Positions 20,052 to 29,076 of a stretch of DNA of 64,000 nucleotides are shown one piece after another. This DNA is from Brevundimonas vesicularis NBRC 12165 (GTDB taxonomy: Bacteria > Pseudomonadota > Alphaproteobacteria > Caulobacterales > Caulobacteraceae), in assembly GCF_001592205.1 (NCBI RefSeq), contig NZ_BCWM01000005.1, forward strand, positions 123,239 through 187,238. Direction: 5' to 3'. Within the stretch, counting starts at the first letter, position 1. The number at the start of each line of letters is the position of its first letter. The notes below the pieces were generated by a model. The model had not been told where the DNA came from and searched no databases. It was given only the letters and a program-made list of their open reading frames with translations. Position numbers and translations under genes: made by a program.

Positions 20052-21209
20052 GTGACGATACAGTCGATACTTACCGCCGCGTCGGCGGCTCTGCTGCTCT
20101 CCGCAGCGCCCGCTTTGGCCGGTGGTCCCGGTCACGGGGGTTATGGCGGCGGCCATCCCGGCGGCGGCTGCGGCGGGGGATGCGGCGGCGGCGGTCACTA
20201 CGGCGGCGGCAACTACAACGCCAACCACAACGTCAATGTGAACGTGAACGGCGGCGCCTACGCCAATGCCAACGCCAACGCCTATGCGAGCGCCTCCAGC
20301 TATTCGGCGAGCAGCGCCCGGTCCTATTCGAGTTCGTCCAGCTTCCAGCGCGGCTATGTCGGCGGCGGCACGACCTATGTCGGAAGCGGCGGCTATTCGG
20401 ACGGCTATTACGGCGGCGGCTATGTCGGCGGCGTCAGCGCGACCTCGGTTCTGGTCGGTCGCCCGCCGGTCAGCGCTCCAGTCGGCTATCCGGTCTATGG
20501 GTTCGGCCGTGACTACATCGGCTGGCGTCCGTATCCGGGACGTCCGGTCGACTGCAACTGCCGTCCGCCCGTTCGCCCGCCGGTTCGCTACGAACACCGT
20601 TATGAGCAGCGCTACGAGCAGAGCTACGTCGATCAGCCGCCGGTCTATGTCCAGGCGCCGCCCGTCCAGATCGCGCCGCAGCGCATCTATGTCGCGCCTT
20701 CGCAGGTCAGCATGGCCCCGCCCCAGATCGAGATGGGACCGCCCACCTATATCGAACAGCCGCCCATCTATGTGCAGGCGCCGCCGGTGAACATCGGGCC
20801 TCAGCGTGTCCAAGTGGCTCCGTCGCAGGTCAACCTGGCCCCGGCCCAGGTCGATGTCGGCCCGCCCGTCTATGTCGATCAGGCCCCGGTCTATGTGCAG
20901 TCGGCGCCCGTCAACATCGGTCCGCAACACATCCAGGTCGCCCCGGCCCAGGTCAATGTCGCGCCCGCCCAGGTCGAAGTCGGCGGCCCGGTCTATGTCG
21001 ATCAGTCGCCGGTCTATGTGCAGTCCGCGCCGGTCAATGTGGCCCCGGCCCAAGTCTATGTCGCGCCGCCGGAAGTGAACACCACCCCGCCGCCTCCTCC
21101 GCCGCCGCCGCCGTCTGGCTACTACGGCGACCTGCCGCCGCCCGAAGCGCCCGCGCCACACGCCCCGCCGCGTCACGGCTACGCCCAGGAGCCGGGCGAG
21201 CGCGGCTGA
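20052..21209 (+). CDS. Secreted Gly-rich and PVYV-repeat protein, unknown function
   Basis: The 385-aa protein has a signal peptide (MTIQSILTAASAALL, cleaved after ALAGG), a Gly/His-rich segment, an Asn-Ala-rich segment (VNVNVNGGAYANANANAYA), a Ser/Tyr/Gly-rich stretch and a Cys pair (CNC). A fourfold 41-residue repeat follows, built on YV(D/E)Q-PVYVQ-PVNI-PQ-VQVAP-QV and probably forming beta structure, then a polyproline tail. GTG 20052 with AGGAG upstream is preferred over TTG 20016. Low complexity and secretion suggest a surface or matrix protein; no function is known. The CtrA-type site upstream suggests cell-cycle control. Confidence 0.75.
   Translation: MTIQSILTAASAALLLSAAPALAGGPGHGGYGGGHPGGGCGGGCGGGGHYGGGNYNANHNVNVNVNGGAYANANANAYASASSYSASSARSYSSSSSFQRGYVGGGTTYVGSGGYSDGYYGGGYVGGVSATSVLVGRPPVSAPVGYPVYGFGRDYIGWRPYPGRPVDCNCRPPVRPPVRYEHRYEQRYEQSYVDQPPVYVQAPPVQIAPQRIYVAPSQVSMAPPQIEMGPPTYIEQPPIYVQAPPVNIGPQRVQVAPSQVNLAPAQVDVGPPVYVDQAPVYVQSAPVNIGPQHIQVAPAQVNVAPAQVEVGGPVYVDQSPVYVQSAPVNVAPAQVYVAPPEVNTTPPPPPPPPPSGYYGDLPPPEAPAPHAPPRHGYAQEPGERG
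20625..21080 (+). repeat. In-frame 123-bp tandem repeats
   Basis: Units begin at 20625, 20748, 20871 and 20994, exactly 123 bases (41 codons) apart, each starting with the Tyr codon of Y-(V/I)-(D/E)-Q. The fourth unit is cut short by the polyproline tail. The exact period indicates duplication or homogenisation within the gene. Confidence 0.88.
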
Positions 21210-21243
21210 TCGCCTCGCGCGAGAACAACCGAAGACGAACGGT

Positions 21244-21270
21244 CGCCCTGGTCTGTCTCAGATCAGGGCG
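21244..21270. terminator. Hairpin between convergent genes
   Basis: CGCCCTG/CAGGGCG outer arms enclose an inner TCTG-TCT-CAGA hairpin and overlap the pyrF stop. No T-run follows, so termination is uncertain. Confidence 0.35.
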
Positions 21271-21986
21271 ATCTGCTGTGCGATCTGTTGCGCCCCCGCG
21301 CGTGGATCGCTCGACGCCGTGATCGGCCGACCGATGACCAGATGGGTCGCGCCGGCCTGAAGCGCCGCCTCGGGCGTCGCCGCCCGCGCCTGATCGTCCA
21401 GTGCGGCGCCGACGGGTCGCACGCCGGGCGTGACGATCAGGAAGTCGGGCCGGCCCGCCTCAACCGCCAGAGCCCGCGCACGCGCCGCCTCATGCGGGCT
21501 GGAGACGACGCCGTCGATCCCGGCCTCTAGCGCCTGACGCACACGCCGCTCGACCAGATCGGCCGGGGACAGGCTGTGGTCGTCGGCAGACAGGTCCTCG
21601 GCCGTCAGGCTGGTCAGGACCGTAACCCCCAGCACCTTCATCTTCGAGCCCGCCGCGCCGCGCGCCGCCGCCGCCATGACCTGGGGCCGCGCATGGACCG
21701 TCAGCAGGTCGCAGTCGGCGCCCGCCAGATTGGCCGTCGCCTTCTCCACGGTCGCGCCGATGTCGTGCAGCTTCCAGTCCAGAAAGATTTTTCGCCCCTG
21801 CGCCTTCAGTTCCCGCGCCAGCGCCATGCCGTCGACCGCGAACAGTTGCAGTCCAACCTTGTAGAAGCCGATCGCATCGCCGATCCGCTCGGCCAAAGCG
21901 GCCGCCTCGGCTGTGGTCGGCACGTCCAGGGCGCAGATGATCCGCTCGTCGGGCGCACGATCGGAGGAGGTTTGGGGATCGGTCAT
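21258..21986 (-). CDS. pyrF: Orotidine 5'-phosphate decarboxylase
   Basis: It makes UMP from OMP in pyrimidine synthesis. The 242-aa TIM barrel contains IICALDVPT, the catalytic D-x-K-x-x-D motif in FLDWKLHDIG, a TVHARP strand and the phosphate loop TPGVRP. The usual FLDLKFHDIP wording is slightly changed (W for L, G for P), but the Asp-Lys-Asp triad is intact. It is divergent from marC. Confidence 0.95.
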   Translation of the reverse strand: MTDPQTSSDRAPDERIICALDVPTTAEAAALAERIGDAIGFYKVGLQLFAVDGMALARELKAQGRKIFLDWKLHDIGATVEKATANLAGADCDLLTVHARPQVMAAAARGAAGSKMKVLGVTVLTSLTAEDLSADDHSLSPADLVERRVRQALEAGIDGVVSSPHEAARARALAVEAGRPDFLIVTPGVRPVGAALDDQARAATPEAALQAGATHLVIGRPITASSDPRAGAQQIAQQIALI

Positions 21987-22069
21987 CGACGGACTCGCGC
22001 TGAGCGGCTATGCCGGACACGAGGGCGCGTCGGCAGGGCGGCGTGATGGATTGAGGGCGAGGGCAGGCG

Positions 22070-22765
22070 ATGAACGCAGTCGATTTGGGTGTCAACCTGT
22101 TCGTGACCCTGTTCGCCCTGCTGGACCCGATCGGCAATCTGCCGATCTTCGCCGCCGCGACGGCCGGGGCGACGCTACGTCAGCGGATTTCGGTCTCGGC
22201 CCTGATCTGCGCCTTCGCCGCCGTCTTCCTGGCCTTCTTCCTGTTCACGGGCCTGGGCCTGTTGCAGTTCTTCGGTATTTCGCTGGCGGCGTTCCGCATC
22301 GCGGGCGGCATATTGCTGCTGTTCCTGGGGCTGGACATGGCCCGTGGCGACTTCCTGGCCATGTTCGCCGACAAGGATGCGCTGGCCGATTCCAAGGACG
22401 TGCGCGGCTATGCCCGCCGACGGTTCCAGCGTCTGGTCGTGCCCTTCGCCATTCCGCTGATGATCGGCCCCGGCGCCATTTCGGCGGTCATCATCCAGGC
22501 GGGCGAGGCGGCCAAGCTGGGCTATGCCGGCACCATGGGGTCGCTGGTTGCGATCGCGGCGGCCTGCGCCGTCTCCTTCGTCTGTTTCGCCCTGACCGGG
22601 TCGCTCAGCCGCCTGCTGGGCGAGGTCGGCATGGCGATCATCGTCAAGGTGCTGGGCCTGATCCTGTGCGCCCTGGCGATCCAGTTCATCCTGCTGGGCC
22701 TGGGCGAGGCCATCCCCGGCATGATCTCCGGCGCGGTGACGACGCCGTACCCGGCGACCAAATAA
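22070..22765 (+). CDS. MarC family integral membrane protein
   Basis: This is a 231-aa protein with six hydrophobic helices. It starts MNAVDLGVNLFVTLFALLDP and contains the conserved IPLMIGPGAISAVI segment in the middle and KVLGLILCALAIQF near the end. The NAAT/MarC family is suspected of small-molecule transport, but substrates are poorly established. The antibiotic-resistance name is not supported by later work in the family. Confidence 0.9.
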   Translation: MNAVDLGVNLFVTLFALLDPIGNLPIFAAATAGATLRQRISVSALICAFAAVFLAFFLFTGLGLLQFFGISLAAFRIAGGILLLFLGLDMARGDFLAMFADKDALADSKDVRGYARRRFQRLVVPFAIPLMIGPGAISAVIIQAGEAAKLGYAGTMGSLVAIAAACAVSFVCFALTGSLSRLLGEVGMAIIVKVLGLILCALAIQFILLGLGEAIPGMISGAVTTPYPATK

Positions 22766-22769
22766 GACG

Positions 22770-23168
22770 TCAGTCCGCCTCGTCCTCGATGGCGTGGATG
22801 TCATCGTCGGTCAGGCCCAGGTGGTGGCCGATCTCGTGGATCAGGACGTGGGCGATCAGCTCGCCGATCCCCACGTCGCCGCGCTCGCACCATTCGTCCA
22901 GGATGGGGCGGCGATAGAGGAAGACCCGCGACGGCTCGGCCGCCGGGCCCAGGGTGTCGCGCCGGCCGATGTCCACGCCGTGATACAGGCCCGTCAGCTC
23001 GAACGGATCCTCGATCTCCATCTCCGCCAGCGTCGCTTCGTCGGCGAAGTCGTCGATGCGGATGACCACCTCGCCCGCCGCTTCTTTGAACGGTCCGGGC
23101 AGGGCGTCGAACGCCTGTTGCGCCAGGCGGGCGAAGTCGTCGAGGGAGGGGGCGGTCGGGTCGGTCAT
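22770..23168 (-). CDS. Minimal zincin metallopeptidase family protein
   Basis: The 132-aa protein ends with the zinc site HVLIHEIGHHLGLTDDD, an HEXXHxxG(L/I)xD motif typical of the small zincin-like family formerly called DUF1025. The fragment IFLYRRPILDEW is also typical (here VFLYRRPIL). Cytoplasmic; substrate unknown. ATG 23168 is the preferred start because upstream residues are Arg/Ser-rich and would overlap the divL start region. It is convergent with marC. Confidence 0.85.
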   Translation of the reverse strand: MTDPTAPSLDDFARLAQQAFDALPGPFKEAAGEVVIRIDDFADEATLAEMEIEDPFELTGLYHGVDIGRRDTLGPAAEPSRVFLYRRPILDEWCERGDVGIGELIAHVLIHEIGHHLGLTDDDIHAIEDEAD

Positions 23169-23298
23169 GCCCGCGATATCGCGGCCCCGACGCTCTTCCG
23201 CAACGGGGCGCGATGACGCGATCACGAGACTGCCGCTTTTTCGCGCGCTTGGAGTATGGTTAGCGAATCGGGGCTGAGACTCTTCTCCAGGGACACGA

Positions 23299-25620
23299 AT
23301 GGCCGAGGCCGACATCGCCTATGTCGCCACAGCGGGCGCAGCCGGACTGGCCATGGCCGTCAGCGCCTGGGCCTTGCTGCTGCGTGGGCGGTTGCATGAG
23401 ACCGCCGTCGCCGCCGAGCGCGAGCGGGTTGAGGCCCTGGCCGACCTCAGCCGCCATGACGCCATGTTGCGCGCCTTCGACGATGTCAGCCTGGCCCTGA
23501 CGCCGGACGGGCAGGCCGCCGGTCTGCCGATCGGTTCGGCCGAACTGATCGCGCGGCTGTCGGGTGAGGACGCCGAGGCCGGCGCCGCCGTCCTGAACAA
23601 ACTCCGGATCACCCACGGCGCGCTGATCGACGCCCTGGTTCACGAAGGTCAGGCGTTCGAAGGTCTGGTCGCGCTGGACGATGTGGAGCCCTGGCGGATC
23701 GAGGGCCGGGTTGCGGGCGGTTCCGCCTGGCTGCGGCTGTCGCCCGCCTCGCGCTTCACCCTGACCGGGGCGGATGCGACCGAAAGCGGCCTGGCCCTGT
23801 TGGGCGACGCCTCGCCGACCCCGACCTGGGTCGTGGACGGGACCGGCAAGCTGGCCTGGGCCAACCGCGCCTGGCTGAACGAGACCAATGCCGAGAGCAT
23901 CGACGACGCCGTCGAAAAGGGCGTGTCCTTCGACCGCGGCGCCGACGCCCTGGTCGCCGAGGCTGCGCGGTTGGGCGTGCGCCAGGAGGGCTTTCGCTGG
24001 ACGACCGGCGGGGGCGCGCGGCGCGCCTGGCGCATCATCGCCGAACCGGCGGGCGGCGGCGCCGTCACCGCCTTCGCCATCGAGGTGACCGAGGCGGAAG
24101 AGACGCGCGACACCCTGCGCCGCCACGTCGACGCCCATGACGAGACGCTGAACCACCTGGCCGACGCCGTCGCGATCTTCGGCCCGCAAAAGCGGCTGGC
24201 CTTCCATAACACCGCCTTCCAGACCCTGTTCGACATCGACGCGGCCTGGCTGGACGAACGTCCGACCCATGCCGAACTGCTGGACCGTCTGCGCCAGCGC
24301 CGCAGCCTGCCCGAGGTCGTCGACTACGCCGGCTGGAAGGCGCGTGAGCTGGAGTTCTATGGCGCGTCGGAGGCCTCGCCGGACGACAGCTGGTCCCTGC
24401 CGGACGGGCGCACTCTGCGCGTCGTGCGCCAGCCGCACCCGCTGGGCGGCATTCTGCTGATTTTCTCGGACATCACCGACGAGCTGAAGCTGCGCAGCCG
24501 CTTCAACGCCCAGATCCAGGTCCAGCGCGCCACGCTGGACAAGCTGAACGACGCGGTCGCGGTGTTCGGCTCCGACGGCCGACTGCGCCTGCACAATGAG
24601 GCCTTCGAGACCTTCTGGAATCTGTCGGCGGACAAGATCGCGACGGCCTCGGATTTCGACGCCCTGGCCGAACTGTGCAAGGCCGTGCTGCCCGATCCCG
24701 CCCTGTGGCTGGGGCTGAAGGCGCGCGTCGCCGATCCCGATCCCGAAAGCCGCGTCGCCATTTCCGGCGAGGGCCGGACCGTGGACGGTCGCGTCGCCGC
24801 CTGGCAGACCCGCCCCCTGCCGGACGGCGCGACCCTGGTCGCCTTCTCGGACGTGACGGCCCGGCGCGGGCTGGAACAGGCCCTGGTTCAGCGTGAACAG
24901 GCCCTGGCCGAAAGCCAGGCGTTGAAGCGCGAGTTCGTAGGCAGTGTCTCCTATGAGCTGCGCACGCCCCTGACGACCATCGTCGGCTATTCCGAACTGC
25001 TGGAGACGATGGGCGACCTGCCGGAGCGCAGCCGCCAGCACGCAGGCGCCATCCGCATCGCCGCCAGCCAACTGGCCCGCTCCATCGACGACGTGTTGGA
25101 CATGGCCCAGATCGACGCCGGCGAGATGGAGCTGTCGCTGGGCGATCTGCGGGTCTGCGACCTGCTGAGCCAGGCCGCCGAAAAGGTCCGGGCGCGGGTC
25201 GAGGGACGCGGCGCCACCCTGACCGTGTCCTGTCCCGCCGATCTCAAACCCATCCGCGCCGACGAACACCGCATCGGCCAGGCGCTGGATCATCTGCTGG
25301 AGAATGCGGCGCGCGCCGTGTCCGAAGGCGGGGCGGTGGAGCTGAAGGCGGAGACCGGCCCGTCCGAAATCCGCCTGACGGTGTCCGACACCGGGCGCGG
25401 AATCCCCTATCACCTGCAGGCCCACGTCTTCGACCGCTTCGTGCGGCGCGAGCGCGGCGGCCCCGGCGTGGGTTTGGCCCTGGTCAAGGCCCTGGTCGAA
25501 CTGCACGGCGGCTGGGCCGAGGTCGAAAGCGAGCCGGGCAAGGGCGCCGCCTTCATCCTGCATCTGCCGCTGGGCGCCGCGACCACCGCCGCCGCGCCCG
25601 AGCTTCAGCTGGAAATCTAG
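23299..25620 (+). CDS. divL: DivL-type cell-cycle histidine kinase homologue with Tyr in the H-box
   Basis: The 773-aa protein has an N-terminal membrane helix (residues 4-28), several PAS-like modules from about residue 60 to 530, a HisKA dimerisation domain and a HATPase_c domain with LLENA (N box), DTGRGI (G1) and GPGVGLAL (G2). The H-box reads VSYELRTPL, placing Tyr552 where kinases have His. This substitution, the length and the architecture match Caulobacter DivL (about 769 residues, Tyr550), an essential regulator that binds DivK and controls the CckA-CtrA pathway. The N and G1 boxes look intact, so ATP binding may be retained. Confidence 0.92.
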   Translation: MAEADIAYVATAGAAGLAMAVSAWALLLRGRLHETAVAAERERVEALADLSRHDAMLRAFDDVSLALTPDGQAAGLPIGSAELIARLSGEDAEAGAAVLNKLRITHGALIDALVHEGQAFEGLVALDDVEPWRIEGRVAGGSAWLRLSPASRFTLTGADATESGLALLGDASPTPTWVVDGTGKLAWANRAWLNETNAESIDDAVEKGVSFDRGADALVAEAARLGVRQEGFRWTTGGGARRAWRIIAEPAGGGAVTAFAIEVTEAEETRDTLRRHVDAHDETLNHLADAVAIFGPQKRLAFHNTAFQTLFDIDAAWLDERPTHAELLDRLRQRRSLPEVVDYAGWKARELEFYGASEASPDDSWSLPDGRTLRVVRQPHPLGGILLIFSDITDELKLRSRFNAQIQVQRATLDKLNDAVAVFGSDGRLRLHNEAFETFWNLSADKIATASDFDALAELCKAVLPDPALWLGLKARVADPDPESRVAISGEGRTVDGRVAAWQTRPLPDGATLVAFSDVTARRGLEQALVQREQALAESQALKREFVGSVSYELRTPLTTIVGYSELLETMGDLPERSRQHAGAIRIAASQLARSIDDVLDMAQIDAGEMELSLGDLRVCDLLSQAAEKVRARVEGRGATLTVSCPADLKPIRADEHRIGQALDHLLENAARAVSEGGAVELKAETGPSEIRLTVSDTGRGIPYHLQAHVFDRFVRRERGGPGVGLALVKALVELHGGWAEVESEPGKGAAFILHLPLGAATTAAAPELQLEI

Positions 25621-27263
25621 CGCCGCGACGCCTTCGAGGTGTCCCGCGCCGGGCCGAACTCGGCGCCCGCGTTCCATTCCGGCCATTGGTCCCCGTCCGC
25701 CAGTTCGCGACCGACGGCGTAGATCAGGGCCACATCGGCGGCGGCGGCGTTCATCGTCCAGGTCGAATCCCATTCGTCCGTAGGCTGATGATAACGGTTC
25801 TGGACGTAGTCACGGCTGGACGCGCTGGCGCCGGTGAAGCCCGCCGCCGGGAACAGGGCCGGCACGCCCTTCAGCGCCAGGGGGAAATGGTCCGAGCGAT
25901 AGAAGGCCCCGGCCTGGGGCGCCGGATCGGCGATCAGGGTGCGGCCCGTCTCGGTCGCGTGGCGCGCCAGAATGTCGTCCAGCTGGTTCTTGCCCTTGCC
26001 GATGACGACGACGTTGGGGTCGATCTCGGTCCCCGGCAGCAGGCTGTCGACGTTGATGTTGGCGACCGTGGTCTCCAGCGGCCAGACCGGGTTGGCGGCA
26101 TAATAGGTCGAGCCTAACAAGCCCGCCTCCTCGCCCGACCAGGCGGCGAAGACGACCGAGCGTTTGGGGCGCGGACCGTCGGCGAAGGCGTGGGCCAGCT
26201 CCAGCAGGGCCGCGACGCCGGTCGCATTGTCCACCGCCGCATTATAGATCTTGTCGCCCTGGGCGTTCGGGGTGCCGACGCCGTAGCCGTCCCAATGGGC
26301 GCCATACATGACGGTCTGGTCCGGGCGTTCGGAGCCGGGAATGCGGGCGATGACGTTCTTGGTCTCCACCTTGTCGGCGATCTGGCCGAAATCGACGCTC
26401 ATCGTCAGGCCGGGCAGGACGACGGGCTTGAAATCGGCCCTGCGCGCGCTGTCCTTCAGGGCGGCGAAGTCGAGGCCGGCGGCGCTGAACAGCTCTTCCG
26501 CCTTGGCGCGCTGGATCCAGCCCTGGAACGCCGCGCGCTCGGCGTCGGGGTTGGCGCGCACGATGTCGAACTTGGGCGCGGCCGATGAGTTCTGTAGCGT
26601 GGACCAAGGATAGCCGGCTCCGGCCGTCTCATGCACCACCAGCACCCCCGCCGCGCCGCGACGACCCGCCTCCTGGTACTTGTAGGTCCAGCGGCCATAG
26701 AAGGTCATGGCGTTTCCGTCGAACTTGCCCGCGACCGGATCCCCGTCGGGCGCCTGGAAGTCGGGATCGTTGACCAGGACGACGATGACCTTGCCGCGCA
26801 CGTCCATGTCCTTGAAATCGTCCCACTGGCGCTCGGGCGCCGTCGCGCCGTAGCCGACGAAGACCACAGGCGCGTCGGTCACTGTGATGTGGTTGGTCGG
26901 CCGGTCGCTGGACACCAGAACGTCGGGACCGCGCTCCAGGCTGATGGTCTTGCCGCCAACGGTCGCGGCGACCGTCGCCGGACCGTCTTGGCGCGTGCGC
27001 GACAGATGGGCGACCTGGACGAAGGCGCCGTCCGGCCCGCCGCCCTCGGCCCCCGCCGCCTTGAACTGTTCGACCAGCCAGGCGACGGTCTTTTCCTCGC
27101 CGGCCGAGGCGGGGGCGCGGCCTTCGAAATCGTCCGACGCCAGAACCCGAACCGACTCATTCATCCGCGCGGCGTCGATGTTCGGCGCCGTCTCCTGCGC
27201 CAGGGCCGGAGAGCAGGCCATCATCAGGGCCAGGATGGAAACAGCGGGGAGGGCGTGGCGCAT
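25617..27263 (-). CDS. Secreted M28-family zinc metallopeptidase
   Basis: The 548-aa protein has a signal peptide (MRHALPAVSILALMM, cleaved after ALAQE). A PA domain follows around residues 150-260, with zinc ligands in YGAHWDGYG, NAAVDNATGVAALLE, AWSGEEAGLLGS and YRSDHFPLA. It probably cleaves peptides in the periplasm. It is convergent with divL and overlaps its stop by four bases. It is clearly diverged from the M28 enzyme at 16916-18523, so not a recent duplicate. Confidence 0.9.
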   Translation of the reverse strand: MRHALPAVSILALMMACSPALAQETAPNIDAARMNESVRVLASDDFEGRAPASAGEEKTVAWLVEQFKAAGAEGGGPDGAFVQVAHLSRTRQDGPATVAATVGGKTISLERGPDVLVSSDRPTNHITVTDAPVVFVGYGATAPERQWDDFKDMDVRGKVIVVLVNDPDFQAPDGDPVAGKFDGNAMTFYGRWTYKYQEAGRRGAAGVLVVHETAGAGYPWSTLQNSSAAPKFDIVRANPDAERAAFQGWIQRAKAEELFSAAGLDFAALKDSARRADFKPVVLPGLTMSVDFGQIADKVETKNVIARIPGSERPDQTVMYGAHWDGYGVGTPNAQGDKIYNAAVDNATGVAALLELAHAFADGPRPKRSVVFAAWSGEEAGLLGSTYYAANPVWPLETTVANINVDSLLPGTEIDPNVVVIGKGKNQLDDILARHATETGRTLIADPAPQAGAFYRSDHFPLALKGVPALFPAAGFTGASASSRDYVQNRYHQPTDEWDSTWTMNAAAADVALIYAVGRELADGDQWPEWNAGAEFGPARDTSKASRR

Positions 27264-27300
27264 CGGATACTCCTGATCGAACTGCGCGACCCTGCCCTTC

Positions 27301-28529
27301 TCAGTCCCGGCTGTCGAGCCAGTCGATGACGCCCTCGGCCGCGACGATGGCGGAGGCGAAGCTGGCCTGAAGCAGATAGCCGCCGGTCGGCGCCTCCCAA
27401 TCCAGCATCTCGCCCGCGACGAAGACGCCCGGTCGCGCGACCAGCATCAGCCGTTCATCCACGCCGTCCAGTATGACGCCGCCCGCTGAGGAAATCGCCC
27501 GTTCCAGTCCTTGAACGCCGGTAAGGGTCAGCGGCACGGCCTTGATCCGCTCGGCCAAGGCCCGAGGCGAGGCGGGCAGGGGACCGGCCTCATACAGCAG
27601 GGCGACGGCGGCCGACTCCAACCCGACCACCTTGCGCAGATGGTCGACAGGCTGGCTTTGCCGCGCGGCTTCGACAGACGGTCGGTCAGTTGTCCGACCG
27701 CCACATCCGGCTTCAGGTCGATCTGGATCTCGGCGCGCTCCTCCGTCTCGACCGTCGTCCTGAGCGCGGCGGACAGCGCATAGATGGCGCCGCCCTCGAT
27801 ACCGTAACGGGCGATCATCGCCTCGCCCCGCGCCGTTCGGTCGCCATGGGTGACAGCGACGCCTTTCAGCGGCTGGCCCGCGAACCGATCACGGAACAGC
27901 GCCGACCAGGCCACGTCGAAGCCGACATTGGCCGGTCGGAAAGGCGACACGGACGCGCCCTGCGCTTCCAGCCACGGCGCCCAGGCCCCGTCCGAACCAA
28001 GGCGCGGCCAGCTGGCGCCGCCCAAAGCCAGAACCACGGCGTCGGGCCGTTCCAGTCGCTCCCCGTCCGGCGTCTCAAACACCAGCGCGCCGTCGCGCCA
28101 ACCGCTCCAGCGCGAGCGCGTGTGGATCTGCACGCCCTGGGCCTCCAGCCGCGCCAGCCAGGCCCGCACCAGCGGCGACGCCTTCATGGCCTTCGGAAAC
28201 ACCCGCCCGCTTGAGCCGACGAAGGTTTCCTGCCCCAGGGCCTCGACCCAGTCGGTCAGGTCGGCAGGCGTGAACCGATCTATCCAGGCGGCGGCCGTCG
28301 GCTGGGCCGGACCATAGCGCGTCATAAACCGGTCCAGCGGTTCCGAATGGGTCAGGTTCAGCCCGCCGCGCCCAGCCATCAGCAGCTTGCGGGCCACGGA
28401 CGGCATCCGGTCGTGCACCACGACCGTCGCCCCTGCCTGCGCCAGCCGTTCGGCCGCCATCAATCCGGCAGGACCGGCGCCGATCACGTGAACGGTGCGG
28501 GAGGTCGTAAGACTGGGCGACTGTTGCAT
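27301..28529 (-). pseudogene. TIGR03862-type flavoprotein (HI0933-like) with a frameshift
   Basis: The N-terminal part carries the FAD-binding HVIGAGPAGLMAAERL, the GRGGLNLTHSEP signature of the HI0933/YhiN-like oxidoreductases, and ALGGASWPRLG. It runs in one frame until about 27650, then degenerates into SerTrpPro-rich nonsense. The missing C-terminus (VVGLESAAVALLYEA...GGYLLQASFASA) continues in another frame at 27301-27630. A single lost base between the codons for SLS and HLRK would explain it. It is either a real pseudogene or a sequencing error. The start ATG 28529 is chosen just ahead of the dinucleotide-binding motif. Confidence 0.85.
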
Positions 28530-28593
28530 GGCGTGGCTTTGCGCGCTTGCGGCCGCGCTGGCTATAGGCGTCGTCATCGCTATGTTCCCTACC

Positions 28594-29073
28594 ATGAGCG
28601 TTGCCTTCACCCGCGAAGAAGATCTGGAAGCCACCGCCGCCGACCTGGCGGACCGCCCGATCTCGCCCCATCCCAATCTGGTCACGCCCGAGGGGCTGGC
28701 TGCGATCGAGGCCGAACTGGCCTCGGCCCGCGCCGCCTATACGGCCGCCCAGGTGCAAGGCTCGATCGAGAGCGACCGCACCGCCATGGCCCGCGCGACG
28801 CGGGACCTCCGCTACTGGTCCGCACGGCGCGCCTCGGCCCAACTGATCGCGCCGACCGAGGACGATGGGGCTGTGCGGTTCGGGGGTTCCGTCTCCATCG
28901 AGCGCGAGGATGGGCGCGCCCAGACCTGGCGCATCGTCGGCGAAGACGAGGCCGATCCGGCCGCAGGCTCGGTCAGCCATGTCTCGCCCCTCGCCCGCGC
29001 CGTCATGGGCAAAAGGGTCGGCGACGAGGTGACGGTGGCCGGTCAGTCGGCCGAGATCGTCGCGGTCGGTTAG
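28594..29073 (+). CDS. GreA/GreB-family transcription elongation factor-like protein
   Basis: The 159 residues match the GreA length: an N-terminal helical coiled-coil (LVTPEGLAAIEAELASARAAY to about residue 85) and a C-terminal FKBP-like domain with FGGSVSIERE, WRIVGEDEADPA, VSPLARAVMGKRVGDEV. Such proteins enter the RNA polymerase secondary channel. The tip acidic residues of true GreA are not obvious, so it may be a non-cleaving paralogue. ATG 28594 is favoured; the longer frame would add a hydrophobic leader overlapping the divergent flavoprotein start. Confidence 0.82.
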   Translation: MSVAFTREEDLEATAADLADRPISPHPNLVTPEGLAAIEAELASARAAYTAAQVQGSIESDRTAMARATRDLRYWSARRASAQLIAPTEDDGAVRFGGSVSIEREDGRAQTWRIVGEDEADPAAGSVSHVSPLARAVMGKRVGDEVTVAGQSAEIVAVG

Positions 29074-29076
29074 ATC

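Noticed and set aside
16916..27263. Recent duplication of M28 peptidase genes
   Set aside because: The two M28 proteins share only the zinc-site motifs and domain order; their sequences differ throughout, so they are old paralogues and not a recent repeat.
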